A stretch of 64,000 nucleotides of DNA from Thiocystis violacea (lineage in GTDB: Bacteria; Pseudomonadota; Gammaproteobacteria; Chromatiales; Chromatiaceae). Of this stretch, positions 1 to 9,253 are shown piece by piece. Location of the stretch: the NCBI RefSeq assembly GCF_016583565.1, contig NZ_NRRF01000012.1:1-64000 (forward strand). Direction: 5' to 3'. How positions within the stretch are numbered: position 1 is the first letter of the stretch; the number at the start of each line of letters is the position of its first letter. The notes beneath the pieces were generated by a model, which saw only the letters and a list, made by a program, of their open reading frames with translations, had not been told where the DNA came from and made no database searches. A program made the position numbers and the translations under genes.

Positions 1-2
1 GA

Positions 3-218
3 TGGTGGGGACCGGGCTGGTGGGGCGGCTACCCCGGCTATTGGGGTGGCCCGGGCTATTGGCATCACCCCTACCGCTTCTGGAGGCGTCCCTATCTGCG
101 GCATCGCTACGGTTACTGGGGTGATCCCCGGTTTGGGCTAGGGTTCCCGGCTCTCTATGCACCACCGGTCGCGGCGCCGGCAACGCCTAAAGCGCCTGAA
201 GCCGCCAAGGAGAAATAG
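3..218 (+). CDS. Gly/Tyr/Trp-rich protein, C-terminal part (sulfur-globule-protein-like)
   Basis: The reading frame is open from the left edge to a TAG stop, so only the last 71 residues are present and the start lies outside the window. The first half is a run of Gly, Tyr, Trp and Pro (units such as GYWGGPGYW), followed by a basic aromatic stretch (RFWRRPYLRHRYGYW) and an Ala/Pro/Lys tail ending EAAKEK. Low-complexity, Gly/aromatic-rich secreted proteins of this kind form the envelope of periplasmic sulfur globules in purple sulfur bacteria (SgpA/B/C). That assignment is inference from composition only; another Gly/Tyr-rich cell-surface protein is possible. The signal peptide, if any, cannot be checked here. 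Confidence 0.5.
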   Translation, partial: WWGPGWWGGYPGYWGGPGYWHHPYRFWRRPYLRHRYGYWGDPRFGLGFPALYAPPVAAPATPKAPEAAKEK

Positions 219-232
219 CGGCATTCGCGACA

Positions 233-267
233 AGCTGATTGAATGCCCTCCCGGCATTCGATCAGCT
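233..267 (+). terminator. Hairpin after the Gly/Tyr/Trp-rich gene
   Basis: Two 15-base arms (233-247 and 253-267) pair with a single G-T wobble around a 5-base loop, starting 15 bases after the stop codon. There is no clear T-run after the stem, so it is a terminator or 3' stabiliser by position. Between it and the hairpin at 599 I see nothing recognisable; the short open frames there look like chance. Confidence 0.5.
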
Positions 268-598
268 CCGACCTCAAGCACGCAAGCGCGCCCAACACTC
301 TAGCCGCTTCTCGCACCCTTGATGGCCTGAGGGTGCGGCTTCCGTCGGCTCCAGTACCTTTCCGCTGGCCATCTGGATATTCGTGGTCGCCCTGCAGCAG
401 ACAGGCTCTCTCGCCAAATCCAGCCGGGCATACGATCAGCACATAACTTCAGCCGTTCTTCGGCGCGCAGGCAACGTCTGGGTCGCATCCCGCTGCATTC
501 TTGACCACCGTCAAGTCACGCTGAGTGATATCGCTTGCCGATGACGGGGCTGATTTTTCATCATGGGCGCGGTTTGTGTATTCCCTGTTATCACGCAT

Positions 599-616
599 GC
601 CCGGTTCATGCCGGGC
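599..616 (+). promoter_or_regulatory. Hairpin just upstream of the RHS gene RBS
   Basis: A GCCCGG / CCGGGC stem with a six-base loop ends four bases before the AGGAGG ribosome-binding site at 621-626. In the leader it could influence access to the RBS. This is inference from position only. Confidence 0.35.
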
Positions 617-635
617 CAGAAGGAGGTTGGCCCCC

Positions 636-3600
636 ATGTCCCGTTGGATGAACCCGCACCGCACCCTATTAGTGGCGACGCTCCTGCTCGTGGTCTCGGC
701 CCTGGTCAGCGGAGACGCACCGCTTGGACGCTTGAGCGCCCCTGCCGAGGCCGAGCGCTTTGGGGTGAGCTTGCTGCTTGAGCCGACACAGCTCCTCGTC
801 GGCGCGGCGGGCAGCCGCGGGGTGCTCGCCTACGCCCCCGAAGACCTGCTCAGTGGCATCCAGGCCAGGCCGCTGTGGCAGTGGCCCGCGCTCGATCCGA
901 CGGCGGAGCATTACCTTTGGCCGCTGTCCGAGCAAGCAGACGCACTCCTGATCAGCGCCGGCACCCAGCTCGCGTGGCGCTCGACCGAGACGGGAGAAGG
1001 CGCCACCTATACCGTCGCCCACCCCATCGATACCCTGGTCGCGTTCGACGACGCGGATGGCACGCACACGCTGATACTCGCCGGGATCGCCGAGCAGGCC
1101 CCCTGGCTGGAGCGTTTGGTGCTCACCTCGGAGGGGTGGCGATCTGAGCTCTGGACGGCGCCCTCCCTCACCGCGCTCGCACCAGCTCAGACCATCAGCC
1201 GGCTGAGCCTCATGGCCGACCGGGACGCGCTTTATCTCGGCCTGCCCGAGCTGGGCGAGGTGCGCCGCCAGGACCTCAGCGCGCCCGAGCGCCTTGGGCT
1301 CTACCGCGACAGTGCCCCCGGCTTCGGCGAGGCACTACTGGGCTGGGACAGCGACGGCGATGGCCAGGACGAGACCTTGATCGCGGCCGACACGGCCCTG
1401 TTCGCCTACTCCGGCGATGGCACGGCGCTCTGGCGCCTGCGCTTCGCCGACCTGGGCCTGGCGGGCGAGCCGGGGGCGGTGACACTGCATGATCTGGGCG
1501 ACCTTGATGGCGACGGCTTCGACGACCTCGGCGTAGGACTCACCAACGGCCTGCTGATCCTGCCAGGCTCGGCCATTGACGAACCCATGCGTGCGCGCTG
1601 GCTCCCCAGCGACGGCGCCCCGTCCGCCAGCGGCGTCGTCAGCGGCGATCTCGATGGCAACGGCCTACCCGAGCTGCTGATCGGCGCCCCGCAGGCGCAG
1701 GGCGGTGCTGTATACCTCTACAGCGACTCCCAGCTCGCGGCCCTGCGCGAGTGGCTCCTGCCCGCGGGCAATGATCTGGGAGGCTTCCCTGGCGACATGC
1801 TGCTCGAGGAGACCACCCTCATCGAACCGAGCCCAGTCCCAGTGACCGCCACAGACAACTTGGCCGCCGACCCCGTGCCCGAAGCCACGCCCAACGCGGC
1901 GGACTCGCCCATCCAGCACAGTGATGCCGACGGCCTGCCCGATGCCTGGGACAGCACCCCAACCGTCACCAATCCCAATGCCTGTGAAACCACGGTTACC
2001 CGCTTGGACAACCGTCGGTATGGCGCCGGCGAGGAGATCTCCTGCCGTCCGGCCACTCGGCTCGAGGCGGGCACGGCAGTCCTTGTGGATAACGGGGCGC
2101 GGGTCGTCTACATCGCCCCGCGTATCCTGCTCAAGCGCGGCTTCCGCGTGGCGGCGGGCGCCCGTTTCCGCGCCGTCGCCTTCGGCGGGCCGCTCGTCGC
2201 CCATGCCACGGCCGCGCCCGGCCAAGGCCCGGCGCCCCTGAGCGTCCTGCTCACTTGCCAGCCGAGCGACGGGGCACGCCCCTATGTCTGCGGCTGGGAT
2301 CTAGACGGCGATGGCAGCGCCGACGCCTATGCGGGCAGCCTTACGCACGTCTTCGATACGATCGGCACCCAGGCGGTCGGCGTGAAGGTGACCGACGGCA
2401 TCGGTCTCACCGCAACGACAAACCTGAGCGTCACGGTCGAGGAACCTGTGGCCGAAACGCTGAAGGCTAGCGCCCGTGCCACGCCAGGACGCGGCCATGC
2501 CCCTCTGGAGGTCCAACTGAGGTGCACCGTCAGCGGCGGGGCCGCACCCTACAGCTGTCTCTGGGATCTAGACGATGATGGTCACAGCGACGTCTCGGGC
2601 ACGTCCATCGTGCACAGCTTCACGGCGCCCGGGACCTATGCGGTGCGGCTAATCGCCACCGACGCCAAGAACATAACCAGCAGCGCGACCCTGAGCGTCA
2701 TCGTCGACAGTGACAGCGAAGGCTCCCCCGAGGATCCGCCGATGCTGGATCCGACGGTCGCCACCACGACCCATGTCGCGACGCAATTCCTCTATACGGG
2801 GAGCAATCCGGTGCAGACCGGAGTGGCGCCTGGCACGATTGAGGCGAAACAGGCGGCCGTGATTCGTGGCCGTTTACTGGACAAAACCAACGCACCACTG
2901 CCGGGTGTCACCATCAGCATCAAGGATCATCCTGAATTCGGACAAACGCTTAGCCGTGCTGATGGCTGGTTCGATCTCGCAGTGAATGGGGGCGGGCTGC
3001 TCACCATCGACTACGCACGCGCGGGCTATCTCCCAGCGCAGCGGCAGGTTGATGTGCCTTGGCAGGATTTCGCAATCGTCGATGATGTCGTCCTGGTGGT
3101 CAGGGATGCGAAGGTCACCAGGATCGACTTGACCGACACCACGGAGATGCAGGTCGCGCAGGGCAGCGTCATCACGGACGATGATGGTACACGACAGGCG
3201 ACTTTGCTGATTCCCGCTGGCACGCAGGCATCCAGGTTCCTAGAGGACGGCAGCACCGAGCCTCTCTCGACCTTGACCCTGAGCATCACCGAATACACCG
3301 TCGGCGCGAATGGCCCTCAGAGCATGCCAGCCCCCTTACCGCCGACCAGTGGCTACACCTATGCTGTAGACATCGGGGTCGAAGAGGCGGCGGTCAGGAA
3401 AGACGGTCAGGACGTCGTCTTTGACCAGCCGGTGCCCTATTACGTCGACAATTTCCTGGGTTTTCCGGTCGGTGAGGAAGTGCCGGCAGGCTATTACGAC
3501 ACCACTAAGGCTGCCTGGATCGCTGAAGACAATGGCCGGGTCATCCAAATCCTTGCCATCAGCGGCGGATTGGCCGATCTCGATCTCGATGGGAGCGGAC

Positions 3601-6600
3601 AGGCAGCGGATGCCATTGCGCTCGCGGTCTTGGGGATCACGGATGCCGAGCGGCAGCGCCTAGCGACGCTGTACACTGCCGGCAAGACGCTGTGGCGGGT
3701 TCCGCTGACGCATCTGTCGTGGTGGGATCTCAACTGGTTGTTCGGGCCTCCGGGTGATGCGGAAGAGCCTCCTTCCGTTAAAGAACCCCCAGAACCGCCA
3801 AGCAATTGCACAACCTGCCCATGCCCAGGGAGTGAGAATCAGCAACCCGGTTCCATCATCGGTTGTGAGAGCCAAACGCTAGGAGAGCAGGTTCCTCTCG
3901 TCGGTAGTGGGGTATCGCTGAATTATCGCAGCGATCGCGTACCAGGTCGGCTCTCGGCACGCACACTCGACATTCAGCTCAGTGGGGACAGTGTTCCTGC
4001 CAGTCTCAAGCGGATCGAAGCCTTCGTGACAGTCGCGGGCGTTCGATACGACTTGGGAGAGTTTTCGACTCAGCCCAATCAAACGACAACATTCAACTGG
4101 AACGGGAAGAACGCCTACGGGCAAACGCTGCAGGGCAGTCAAGCCGCAACCATTAGTGTCGGTTACGTCTATGACGGCACCTATGAGAAGACGGATCGGT
4201 TTGGCTACAACGGCAACGGTGTCCCGATTTCGGGCGACCCGAGTCGACAAGAGATTACGCTATGGCAGGAGACTTACACGTCGATCGGGACGATCGATAT
4301 GCGGCAAATGGGAGTCGCTGGCTGGAGTCTGGACGTCCACCATGGGTACGATCCCTTGGGACGCACGCTCTATCTTGGCTCTGGTGACAGGCGCGTCATC
4401 GATTCGCTCAGCACCGCCATCGAATCTCTTGCAACAAGCCCTCTCAACTGCGACGGGCTTGCGGTGGCGCCCAATGGCGCGCTCTACGTTGCAGGCGGTG
4501 ACACGGTCGTTCGTGTTGACTCAGATAATTCGGTCACGACAGTTGCTGGAGGCTCAACGCTTGGAGTCCCCGCGTTTGGCTATCTCGGAGAAGGAGGTCC
4601 GGCAACCGAAGCCCGTTTGTGGGATGTCTCCGATGTGGCTGTGGGGTCAGATGGAACCGTCTATCTGTCGGCGACCAACCATCACCGCGTTCTGCGTGTG
4701 GGAAGCGACGGTCTCATTTGGACCGTTGCTGGCACGGGTGTGTCCAGCTTTTCTGGTGACGGCGGGCTTGCTAAGAACGCAGAGATCTCGTCCCCCACGG
4801 GTATTGCGGTGACTCCAGACGGGAGTCTGTTGATTGCCGATGCCGGCAACGCCCGTATTCGACGCGTTGGTCCGGATGGTCGAATCTATACGGTGGCTGG
4901 CACGGGAACCGTCGGCTACACAGGGGATGGCGGACCCGCCAAAGAGGCACAAATAGGGATGCCCTATGGTGTCGACGTTGGACCCGATGGCAGTATCTAT
5001 ATCGCGGAGCGCCTCCGGATCCGTAAAGTATCGCCAAATGGAATCATCACAACTGTGGCCGGCAATGGAAGACGATACTATCGCGACTCCGACGATGGTG
5101 GATTGGCGACCGACGCTGGCATGGAGCTGAGCGATGTTGCGGTCGCGCCGGATGGTGGCTTTTACATCGCCGATAACTGGGATCAGCGGATTCTTTATGT
5201 CAATCCAGATGGCATCATAACGTCGATCGCCGGCATTGGCGGTGTTGTCGGCTATACCGGCGATGGCGGCCCAGCAACCGCCGCGAAATTCACGTATCCG
5301 GGAGCCGCGGTCGTCACGCCTGATGGAAGCCTTGTGATTGCGGATGGGGGCAATAAGCGCTTACGCCGCATTCGCGTGCCTGCTCCCGCCTATGACGGTG
5401 CCCCGATTTCGATCGCCTCCGAGGATGGCGCTCAGCTCTATCTCTTCGATGCCAACGGTCGCCATCTCAGGACGGTCGATACGCTCACCAAGGCCGTCCT
5501 CTATAGCTTTGGATACGATGCTAACGGGCGCTTGATCAGCATGACCGATGCCTTCGGTAATGTCGCTGCGATTGAGCGTGATGCGGATGGCAATCCGACG
5601 GCCTTCATCGCGCCTTTCGGGCAGCGGACTACGCTGTCGCTCGACACCAATGGCTATCTTGCGGCCGCAACCAATCCGGCTGGTGAAGACTTCCGAATGG
5701 TCTACACGGAAGATGGCTTGTTGAGTCTCTTTACCGATCCAAACGGACAGGCCGCCCAGTTCACTTACGATGCTCTCGGCCGACTGGAACGCGACGAGAA
5801 TGCGGCAGGAGGCACACAAGCGCTGTCACGTCAGGAGTCGGACACCGGCTACGTGGTGACTCGGGCAACCGGTGAGAATCGCGTCACAACCTATGCGGTT
5901 GACAACTTGAGCACAGGCGCTCGTGAGCGTCTGTTGACCAAGCCCGATGGCACCGAAACACTGACTCTGCTCGAGACCGACGGCAGTGCGAGCGTCACCG
6001 AAGCCGACGGAACCAGCATCCAGTACAAATTCGGGCCTGATCCACGGTTTGATTTCATTGCACCCGTTTTGTCGAACGTCGCCGTCACGACAGGCGGCCT
6101 CACCGCAACCCAGACTAGAGCGCGATCGGCGACCCTCACCGACGCAACTGACCCTCTAAGTCTATCGACCCTGACCGATGTCTCGACGGTCAACGGTCGT
6201 GCCTCAAGCGTGGTGTACGATGCAAGCGCGCGAACGACGACCTCCACGTCGGCGGCCGGGCGCGTGACGACCCAAGAGCTGGATGCGCTCGGGCGTCCCG
6301 TGAGCATCCAGGTCGCGGGCATTCTCCCCGTCGAAATGCGCTACGACGCGCAGGGTCGGCTGTCCGCGCTGGCACAAGGTGCCGGTGCCGGCGCACGCAC
6401 GTTGGCCTATGCCTACGATGCCGATGGCTATCTGGCAAACTTGACCGATGCGCTCGGACGACAAGTGCAGTTCGACTACGACCTGGCCGGGCGTGTCACC
6501 ACGCAGACCTTGCCGGATGGACGTGAGATCCTCTATCGCTATGATGCCAAGGGCAATCTAGCCTCGCTCACACCGCCGGGGCAGCCCGCCCACGTCTTCC

Positions 6601-8333
6601 GCTATACCTCCGTCGATCAGACGGAGGAGTACATCCCGCCAGACGTCGGGGCCGGAACCAACAGCACGGTCTACACCTATGACCTCGACAAGAATCTGAC
6701 CTCTGTGGCACGTCCGGACGGTCAGACCTTGACGATCGACTATGATGCCGCCGGACGCTTGTCCTCCTTGGAATTGCAGCCAGCGGGTCAGAGGCTGGCG
6801 ACCTATGGTTATCGTGCCACGACAGGCAAGCTCACCGAGATCACGACCCCGGATGCGGAACTGATCTATAGCTACAGCGGCGCACTACTCACCCAAACGC
6901 AATGGACCGGCGAGGTCAACGGTCGCGTTGGCTTTGGCTATGACACAGACTTCCGAATCTCGTCCATCACGCTCGACGGCGCGGATACCATCGCCTATGG
7001 CTACGATGCAGACAGTCTGCTGATTCAAGCCGGGGACCTCACGCTGACGCGTGATGCCCAGCATGGCCTCTTGACCGGTACGGCACTGGGCTCGGTCAGT
7101 GATCGCTATGCCTATGACGACTTCGGCGGCCTCGCTGGCTATAGCGCCGAATCCGGGGCGGGATCGCTCATCGAGATCAGCTACACCCGTGACAAGCTCG
7201 GACGCATCACGCAGAAACGTGAGACACGCGGTGCCTTGGAGCAGGTCTACGACTACCGCTATGACAGGGCTGGCCGCTTGGTAGAGGTGAAGAAGGACAG
7301 CGTCGTTCAGTCGACCTATACCTATGACGACAACGGCAACCGGCTTAGCCGGTCTACTCCGAGCGGAACCGAAACCGGGACTTACGATGCCCAGGATCGG
7401 CTCCTGACCTACGACGGAGTGAGCTACAGCTATACCGCGAATGGGGAGATGGCGAGCAAGGACGACAACGGTCAAGTCACCCAATATGACTATGATGTAC
7501 TGGGCAACCTGAAGCAGGTCGTGTTGCCTGGTGGAACTGTCATCGACTACCTCACCGATGGTCAAAACCGCCGGATTGGAAAGAAGGTGAACGGCGTTCT
7601 GGTGCAGGGTTTCCTATGGCAGGAGCGGCTACGCCCGATTGCCGAGTTGGATGGCAGCGGAAATATCGTCAGTCGGTTTGTCTATGGTGATGGCGTCAAT
7701 GTGCCGGACTACATGGTCAGGGGTGGCTCGACCTATCGGATTGTCAAGGACCATCTTGGGAGTCCGCGATTTGTCGTGGATGTGGCGACCAATACGGTGG
7801 CGCAGGAGATGGCGTATGACGAGTTTGGGAATGTGCTGACTGATACCAATCCAGGATTTCAGCCGTTTGGGTTTGCTGGGGGGTTGTATGATATAGATAC
7901 CGGCCTGGTGAGGTTTGGGGCGAGGGATTATGCCTCTATCCCTGGGCGATGGGAGTCTAAAGACCCGATTGGTTTTAGTGGGCTGAGTGCTAATTTAATT
8001 GGTTATGTGTCAAATGATCCTATTAATTACATAGACCCAAATGGGAAGTGTCCAGGCGATGATCCAGATGGTTGCGAGCAGTATTGTAGATCGATTGGTA
8101 TCGGGAAAGCTGCCGAGAAAATAGCGCCACTTGTTGGAGGCGGCCCTGGCCCTAAAGTTGGAAAAGTGATTGGTATTGGTTTAGGTGTTGGGGAAAAACT
8201 ACTTCCCGACGAGGCGTCTCCGGTTGGTGGAGGTAGTGGTATAATAACCCCAGGAGCAGGTTTCTTAACTACGGCAATGAAAATCGATGAGGCTTTTGGT
8301 GGCCCGACTTCCAAGTGCGACTGCTCGCGTTGA
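636..8333 (+). CDS. Secreted teneurin-like RHS/YD-repeat protein (2565 aa)
   Basis: I chose the ATG at 636 because AGGAGG lies nine bases upstream and a signal peptide follows (MNPHRTLLVATLLLVVSALVSG). The frame is open from 525, but that start has no RBS. Approximate order: signal peptide 1-26; VCBS/FG-GAP calcium-type repeats near 238, 290 and 340 (DSDGDGQDE, DLDGDGFDD, DLDGNGLPE); two PKD domains about 520-690; a carboxypeptidase-regulatory-like beta domain about 740-815; a Cys-containing linker before the RHS region near 1060; about six NHL repeats 1260-1580; many YD repeats 1600-2370; an RHS core 2350-2470 ending in the typical DPIG...YVSNDPINYIDPNGK. The last ~95 residues are Gly-rich with several Cys and match no toxin family I recognise. 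YD repeats plus NHL are the teneurin/TcC shell architecture, which encapsulates a C-terminal payload. The role is probably contact-dependent antagonism or adhesion; no immunity gene follows. Confidence 0.9.
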   Translation: MSRWMNPHRTLLVATLLLVVSALVSGDAPLGRLSAPAEAERFGVSLLLEPTQLLVGAAGSRGVLAYAPEDLLSGIQARPLWQWPALDPTAEHYLWPLSEQADALLISAGTQLAWRSTETGEGATYTVAHPIDTLVAFDDADGTHTLILAGIAEQAPWLERLVLTSEGWRSELWTAPSLTALAPAQTISRLSLMADRDALYLGLPELGEVRRQDLSAPERLGLYRDSAPGFGEALLGWDSDGDGQDETLIAADTALFAYSGDGTALWRLRFADLGLAGEPGAVTLHDLGDLDGDGFDDLGVGLTNGLLILPGSAIDEPMRARWLPSDGAPSASGVVSGDLDGNGLPELLIGAPQAQGGAVYLYSDSQLAALREWLLPAGNDLGGFPGDMLLEETTLIEPSPVPVTATDNLAADPVPEATPNAADSPIQHSDADGLPDAWDSTPTVTNPNACETTVTRLDNRRYGAGEEISCRPATRLEAGTAVLVDNGARVVYIAPRILLKRGFRVAAGARFRAVAFGGPLVAHATAAPGQGPAPLSVLLTCQPSDGARPYVCGWDLDGDGSADAYAGSLTHVFDTIGTQAVGVKVTDGIGLTATTNLSVTVEEPVAETLKASARATPGRGHAPLEVQLRCTVSGGAAPYSCLWDLDDDGHSDVSGTSIVHSFTAPGTYAVRLIATDAKNITSSATLSVIVDSDSEGSPEDPPMLDPTVATTTHVATQFLYTGSNPVQTGVAPGTIEAKQAAVIRGRLLDKTNAPLPGVTISIKDHPEFGQTLSRADGWFDLAVNGGGLLTIDYARAGYLPAQRQVDVPWQDFAIVDDVVLVVRDAKVTRIDLTDTTEMQVAQGSVITDDDGTRQATLLIPAGTQASRFLEDGSTEPLSTLTLSITEYTVGANGPQSMPAPLPPTSGYTYAVDIGVEEAAVRKDGQDVVFDQPVPYYVDNFLGFPVGEEVPAGYYDTTKAAWIAEDNGRVIQILAISGGLADLDLDGSGQAADAIALAVLGITDAERQRLATLYTAGKTLWRVPLTHLSWWDLNWLFGPPGDAEEPPSVKEPPEPPSNCTTCPCPGSENQQPGSIIGCESQTLGEQVPLVGSGVSLNYRSDRVPGRLSARTLDIQLSGDSVPASLKRIEAFVTVAGVRYDLGEFSTQPNQTTTFNWNGKNAYGQTLQGSQAATISVGYVYDGTYEKTDRFGYNGNGVPISGDPSRQEITLWQETYTSIGTIDMRQMGVAGWSLDVHHGYDPLGRTLYLGSGDRRVIDSLSTAIESLATSPLNCDGLAVAPNGALYVAGGDTVVRVDSDNSVTTVAGGSTLGVPAFGYLGEGGPATEARLWDVSDVAVGSDGTVYLSATNHHRVLRVGSDGLIWTVAGTGVSSFSGDGGLAKNAEISSPTGIAVTPDGSLLIADAGNARIRRVGPDGRIYTVAGTGTVGYTGDGGPAKEAQIGMPYGVDVGPDGSIYIAERLRIRKVSPNGIITTVAGNGRRYYRDSDDGGLATDAGMELSDVAVAPDGGFYIADNWDQRILYVNPDGIITSIAGIGGVVGYTGDGGPATAAKFTYPGAAVVTPDGSLVIADGGNKRLRRIRVPAPAYDGAPISIASEDGAQLYLFDANGRHLRTVDTLTKAVLYSFGYDANGRLISMTDAFGNVAAIERDADGNPTAFIAPFGQRTTLSLDTNGYLAAATNPAGEDFRMVYTEDGLLSLFTDPNGQAAQFTYDALGRLERDENAAGGTQALSRQESDTGYVVTRATGENRVTTYAVDNLSTGARERLLTKPDGTETLTLLETDGSASVTEADGTSIQYKFGPDPRFDFIAPVLSNVAVTTGGLTATQTRARSATLTDATDPLSLSTLTDVSTVNGRASSVVYDASARTTTSTSAAGRVTTQELDALGRPVSIQVAGILPVEMRYDAQGRLSALAQGAGAGARTLAYAYDADGYLANLTDALGRQVQFDYDLAGRVTTQTLPDGREILYRYDAKGNLASLTPPGQPAHVFRYTSVDQTEEYIPPDVGAGTNSTVYTYDLDKNLTSVARPDGQTLTIDYDAAGRLSSLELQPAGQRLATYGYRATTGKLTEITTPDAELIYSYSGALLTQTQWTGEVNGRVGFGYDTDFRISSITLDGADTIAYGYDADSLLIQAGDLTLTRDAQHGLLTGTALGSVSDRYAYDDFGGLAGYSAESGAGSLIEISYTRDKLGRITQKRETRGALEQVYDYRYDRAGRLVEVKKDSVVQSTYTYDDNGNRLSRSTPSGTETGTYDAQDRLLTYDGVSYSYTANGEMASKDDNGQVTQYDYDVLGNLKQVVLPGGTVIDYLTDGQNRRIGKKVNGVLVQGFLWQERLRPIAELDGSGNIVSRFVYGDGVNVPDYMVRGGSTYRIVKDHLGSPRFVVDVATNTVAQEMAYDEFGNVLTDTNPGFQPFGFAGGLYDIDTGLVRFGARDYASIPGRWESKDPIGFSGLSANLIGYVSNDPINYIDPNGKCPGDDPDGCEQYCRSIGIGKAAEKIAPLVGGGPGPKVGKVIGIGLGVGEKLLPDEASPVGGGSGIITPGAGFLTTAMKIDEAFGGPTSKCDCSR

Positions 8334-8340
8334 ACGCGTA

Positions 8341-8433
8341 AGCCCGCGTAGCCCGCGTAGCCCGCGTAGGGCGGAACTCCGATAGGAGGTTCCGCCAATT
8401 GGGATCCACCGCCGTTGGCGATCTCGTCCAACG
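8341..8433 (+). repeat. REP-type palindrome unit, copy A
   Basis: Three head-to-tail copies of the 9-mer AGCCCGCGT (8341-8367) lead into GTAG and then a hairpin (8369-8395) whose arms GGCGGAAC and GTTCCGCC continue inward as TCC/GGA with one bulged base around a GATA loop. A further 38 bases complete the unit. GTAG just 5' of a palindrome is the hallmark of REP sequences acted on by RAYT transposases. The unit begins eight bases after the RHS stop codon. Confidence 0.8.
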
Positions 8434-8467
8434 CATCCCATTACACACAACTCTGGGTGTACGATAG

Positions 8468-8551
8468 AGCCCGCGTAGCCCGCGTAGGGCGGAACTCCGA
8501 TAGGAGGTTCCGCCAATTGGGATCCACCGCCGTTGGCGATCTCGTCCAACG
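8468..8551 (+). repeat. REP-type palindrome unit, copy B
   Basis: The 84 bases are identical to 8350-8433, exactly 118 bases downstream, with two rather than three copies of the AGCCCGCGT 9-mer in front. The GTAG-plus-hairpin structure is retained. Perfect identity in non-coding DNA suggests recent duplication or conversion. Confidence 0.8.
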
Positions 8552-8671
8552 TTGGCATGACATGAAGCTTTCGATGAGACGGCGGTCGCGGTCGACACAA
8601 TCGCGGTGGGAACGGAACCGCGTAGCCAATCGGGATCCACCAACGTCGGCGGATTGGTCTGACGTTGGAAT

Positions 8672-8702
8672 GGCGGATCGCCCTATCGGGCATCCGCCCT
8701 AC
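8672..8702 (-). repeat. Inverted REP hairpin upstream of the RAYT gene
   Basis: A hairpin (8672-8698) with arms GGCGGAT and ATCCGCC, inner GCCC/GGGC and one bulged base is followed by CTAC, the complement of GTAG. It is therefore a REP element in the opposite orientation to copies A and B. A second inverted repeat (CAACGTC / GACGTTG, 8641-8667) lies just before it. Confidence 0.7.
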
Positions 8703-8737
8703 GCGGCTGCTTGTCGACATGGAGCGGGGGTGCGGGG

Positions 8738-9253
8738 ATGTCAAACTATCGCCGCTATCGGGTTCGAGGAGGGACCTTTTTCTTTACCATCAATCTGCTG
8801 GAACGGCGCTCGGATCTCTTGGTGCGACACATTGATGCCTTGCGCGAGGCGTTGCGCCTGACTCGGCGCGAGCGTCCGTTTCACATCGACGGCTGGGTGG
8901 TGCTGCCGGATCACATGCATTGCGTCATCACTCTGCCCGAAGGCGACGATGACTTCTCGAACCGCATCAAGGCGATCAAGATCCGCTTCGTCCGCGCCAT
9001 CCCGCCCACCGAACGGCGCTCCCCGACCCGCGTGTCGCGTGGGGAGCGGGCGATCTGGCAACGGCGTTTCTGGGAGCACGCCATTCGCAATGACATCGAC
9101 TACGCCCGGCACGTCGACTACGTCCACTTCAATCCGGTGAAGCACGGTTACGTCACCTTCGCCCGCGACTGGCCTTACTCGACCTTCCATCGGGCGGCGA
9201 GAGCCGGCCTCTATGTGCCCGACTGGGGCGCCGACGATCGCAAGCCCGCGTAG
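8738..9253 (+). CDS. REP-associated tyrosine transposase (RAYT, Y1/HUH family)
   Basis: 171 residues from the ATG at 8738; the frame also opens at a TTG at 8711 but with no better RBS. The HUH metal-binding motif is the HMH at residues 59-61 (VVLPDHMHCVI). The conserved block IWQRRFWEH (about 106-114) and the block DYARHVDYVHFNPVKHGY (about 121-138), which carries the candidate nucleophilic tyrosines, are typical of RAYTs. RAYTs are single-copy relatives of IS200/IS605 transposases that nick REP hairpins next to a GTAG tetranucleotide. The gene lies between REP-like elements on both sides, one of them inverted, so the locus has the layout of a REPtron. Its length is normal and no catalytic residue appears missing. 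Confidence 0.9.
   Translation: MSNYRRYRVRGGTFFFTINLLERRSDLLVRHIDALREALRLTRRERPFHIDGWVVLPDHMHCVITLPEGDDDFSNRIKAIKIRFVRAIPPTERRSPTRVSRGERAIWQRRFWEHAIRNDIDYARHVDYVHFNPVKHGYVTFARDWPYSTFHRAARAGLYVPDWGADDRKPA

Noticed and set aside
525..635. Longer N-terminus for the RHS protein from 525
   Set aside because: No RBS there, composition is non-coding-like, and the ATG at 636 has AGGAGG and begins a proper signal peptide.
4420..5370. DNA-level tandem repeats in the RHS gene
   Set aside because: The NHL and YD units are similar in protein but diverged in DNA, so they are protein repeats rather than recent DNA duplications.
8341..8551. Possible CRISPR array
   Set aside because: Only two long (84-bp) copies with a 34-base gap, internal hairpins and GTAG, and no cas genes; they are REP units.
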